A stretch of 5,769 nt of DNA from Acidobacteriota bacterium (GTDB taxonomy: Bacteria; Acidobacteriota; Polarisedimenticolia; JAPUIV01). The stretch is taken from the NCBI GenBank assembly GCA_027296665.1, contig JAPUIV010000139.1, positions 1 to 5,769 of the forward strand, written 5' to 3'. The notes beneath the pieces were generated by a model, which ran no database searches, was not told the origin of the DNA, and worked only from the letters and a program-made list of their open reading frames with translations. How positions within the stretch are numbered: position 1 is the first letter of the stretch; every line of letters starts with the position of its first letter. The translations under genes and the position numbers were made by a program. Positions 4,625 to 5,769 of the stretch are shown piece after piece.

Positions 4625-5769
4625 CTATAAAAGCTGGTCGATCCAGCGATCCACTTTTGCCTCAAGAACGTCCAGGGGCAGGGCGCCGTCGGCGAGTATT
4701 ACCGTGTGGAATTTCTTCAGGTCGAACTTCTTCCCCAGTTTCTTCTCCGCGCGGGCTCGCAACTCGGAGATCTTCAACTGCCCGACCTTGTAGGCGAGGG
4801 CCTGGCCGGGGATGGCGATGTATCGCTCCGCCTCGGAGACCGCGCGCGCCTCCTTGACCGCGCTATTTTCGTACATGTATGCGAGCACCCGCTCCCGGCT
4901 CCAGTCCTGGTCATGCAGCCCGGTGTCGACCACGAGACGGAGAGCGCGCCACAGCTCTGCCTGCAACGCCCCGAAATACTGGTAGGGGTCCCGATAGACG
5001 CCCAGTTCCTTGCCCAGCCCCTCGGAGTAAAGGCCCCAACCTTCGGAAAAGGCGGTGAACCCCCCGAACCGCCGGAACCTGGGAAGATCCTCGATTTCCC
5101 TCTGCAGGGAGATCTGGAAATGGTGTCCCGGTATCGCCTCGTGCAGGAACAACGACTCCATGGCCCATTTCGGCCGCGCCTTGATGTCGTAGGTATTGAC
5201 GTAAAACACTCCCGGCCGGGAGCCGTCGGGGGTGGCGGCGCGGTACGATGCGCCCGATGCCGACCGCTCCCGGAACGGTTCGACCGCCCGGATCTCGTAA
5301 TCGGCCTCCGGGAACCGATCGAACAGGTTCGCCGCGTTGCGATGGATCCTTTCCCGGAGTCCCCGGTAACCGGCAAGCAATTCCTCCTTATCATCGAAAT
5401 AGAAATCGGGGTTCTCGTTGAGGAAGTCAAAAAAGGCGCGGAGGTCGCCGTCGAATTCCCCCTCCCCTTTCACCCTTTCCATCTCCCCGCGGATACGCTT
5501 CACCTCGGCGAGGCCGATTCGATGGATCTCTGCCGGCGAGAGATCGGTGGTGGTGCTTCTCCGCGCCAGGTACGCGTACCAGGCGCTGCCGCCCGGCAAA
5601 GCCTTCAACCCGACGCTGTCGCGGGTGCGGGGGAGGTAATCGTTTTGAATGAAATCGCGAAGTTTTTTATAGGCGGGAATGATCCGGTCGTGGATGGCGG
5701 CGGTGTATTTCTCCGTCAATTCCTTGCGAACAGCGGGACTCATCCCCTCCGGGAAGTTCTTGATCGGCT
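4625..5769 (-). CDS. DUF885 family protein, putative zinc metallopeptidase, C-terminal part (5' end outside window)
   Basis: The frame is open from the right edge to a TAG at 4625-4627. About 380 codons are visible, and DUF885 proteins are usually about 550-600 residues, so perhaps a third is missing. A Met codon at 5741-5743 is internal: eight in-frame codons (PIKNFPEG) precede it. Numbered from that Met, family hallmarks are the STTTDLSPAEIHRIGL segment (63-78), the HEAIPGHH motif (201-208), which probably supplies His and Glu for metal binding and catalysis, and SEGWGLYSE (233-241), whose Glu234 or Glu241 could be a further ligand. The motif resembles gluzincin HExxH sites but has different spacing. 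Peptidase activity is inferred from the family and from the neighbouring S9 peptidase. Any signal peptide would be in the missing part. It is the upstream gene of a probable two-gene operon. Confidence 0.9.
   Translation of the reverse strand, partial: PIKNFPEGMSPAVRKELTEKYTAAIHDRIIPAYKKLRDFIQNDYLPRTRDSVGLKALPGGSAWYAYLARRSTTTDLSPAEIHRIGLAEVKRIRGEMERVKGEGEFDGDLRAFFDFLNENPDFYFDDKEELLAGYRGLRERIHRNAANLFDRFPEADYEIRAVEPFRERSASGASYRAATPDGSRPGVFYVNTYDIKARPKWAMESLFLHEAIPGHHFQISLQREIEDLPRFRRFGGFTAFSEGWGLYSEGLGKELGVYRDPYQYFGALQAELWRALRLVVDTGLHDQDWSRERVLAYMYENSAVKEARAVSEAERYIAIPGQALAYKVGQLKISELRARAEKKLGKKFDLKKFHTVILADGALPLDVLEAKVDRWIDQLL

Noticed and set aside
4774..5430. Minus-strand open frame of 218 codons in another frame of the DUF885 gene
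   Set aside because: Its composition is very rich in Arg, Ser and Thr and it overlaps the true DUF885 frame completely.
5741..5743. ATG at 5743 as the true start of the DUF885 gene
   Set aside because: The frame stays open upstream to the window edge with plausible family sequence, and the resulting 372 residues would be far shorter than the usual DUF885 length.
1..5769. CRISPR arrays, tRNA or rRNA genes, insertion sequences, phage or toxin-antitoxin genes
   Set aside because: No regular repeat-spacer pattern, tRNA-like cloverleaf, transposase or terminal repeats were seen on either strand.

Overview
The window is ordinary protein-coding chromosomal DNA from a GC-rich Gram-negative-type bacterium. 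By eye it is somewhat above 55% G+C, with clear Shine-Dalgarno sites and sigma70-like promoters. The combination of a HisKA sensor kinase, a small exported single-PDZ protein with a Cys-x6-Cys head, a retinol-dehydrogenase-like SDR, an S9 peptidase and a DUF885 protein recalls Acidobacteriota and neighbouring uncultured lineages. That placement is a low-confidence impression, because there is no rRNA or marker gene to test it.

Layout, left to right: (1) 1-1012, minus strand: N-terminal 337 residues of a membrane sensor histidine kinase, cut by the window edge just after its phospho-accepting His. (2) 1013-1270: a 258-bp divergent intergenic region with a strong sigma70-type promoter facing right, a weaker extended -10 facing left, and three TTTACA direct repeats. 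(3) 1271-1747, plus: a small secreted or periplasmic PDZ-domain protein, closed by a strong intrinsic terminator (1767-1801). (4) 1880-2749, plus: a complete short-chain dehydrogenase/reductase with all catalytic residues. (5) 2736-4592, minus: a complete prolyl-oligopeptidase-family (S9) serine peptidase with an intact Ser/Asp/His triad. Its 3' end overlaps the SDR tail-to-tail by 14 bp. (6) 4625-5769, minus: the C-terminal 380 codons of a DUF885 putative metallopeptidase, 32 bp upstream of the S9 gene and probably co-transcribed with it.

Two functional groupings can be inferred. The kinase and the PDZ gene share a divergent control region, so the kinase's (unseen) response regulator may act there. 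The DUF885 and S9 genes form a peptide-degradation pair transcribed towards the left. The SDR appears to be an independent unit. There is no tRNA, rRNA, CRISPR array, insertion sequence, phage gene or broken gene in the window. I found no convincing new multi-gene system. The most worthwhile leads are the repeat-bearing divergent promoter with the small PDZ protein, and the non-canonical putative metal site of the DUF885 protein.
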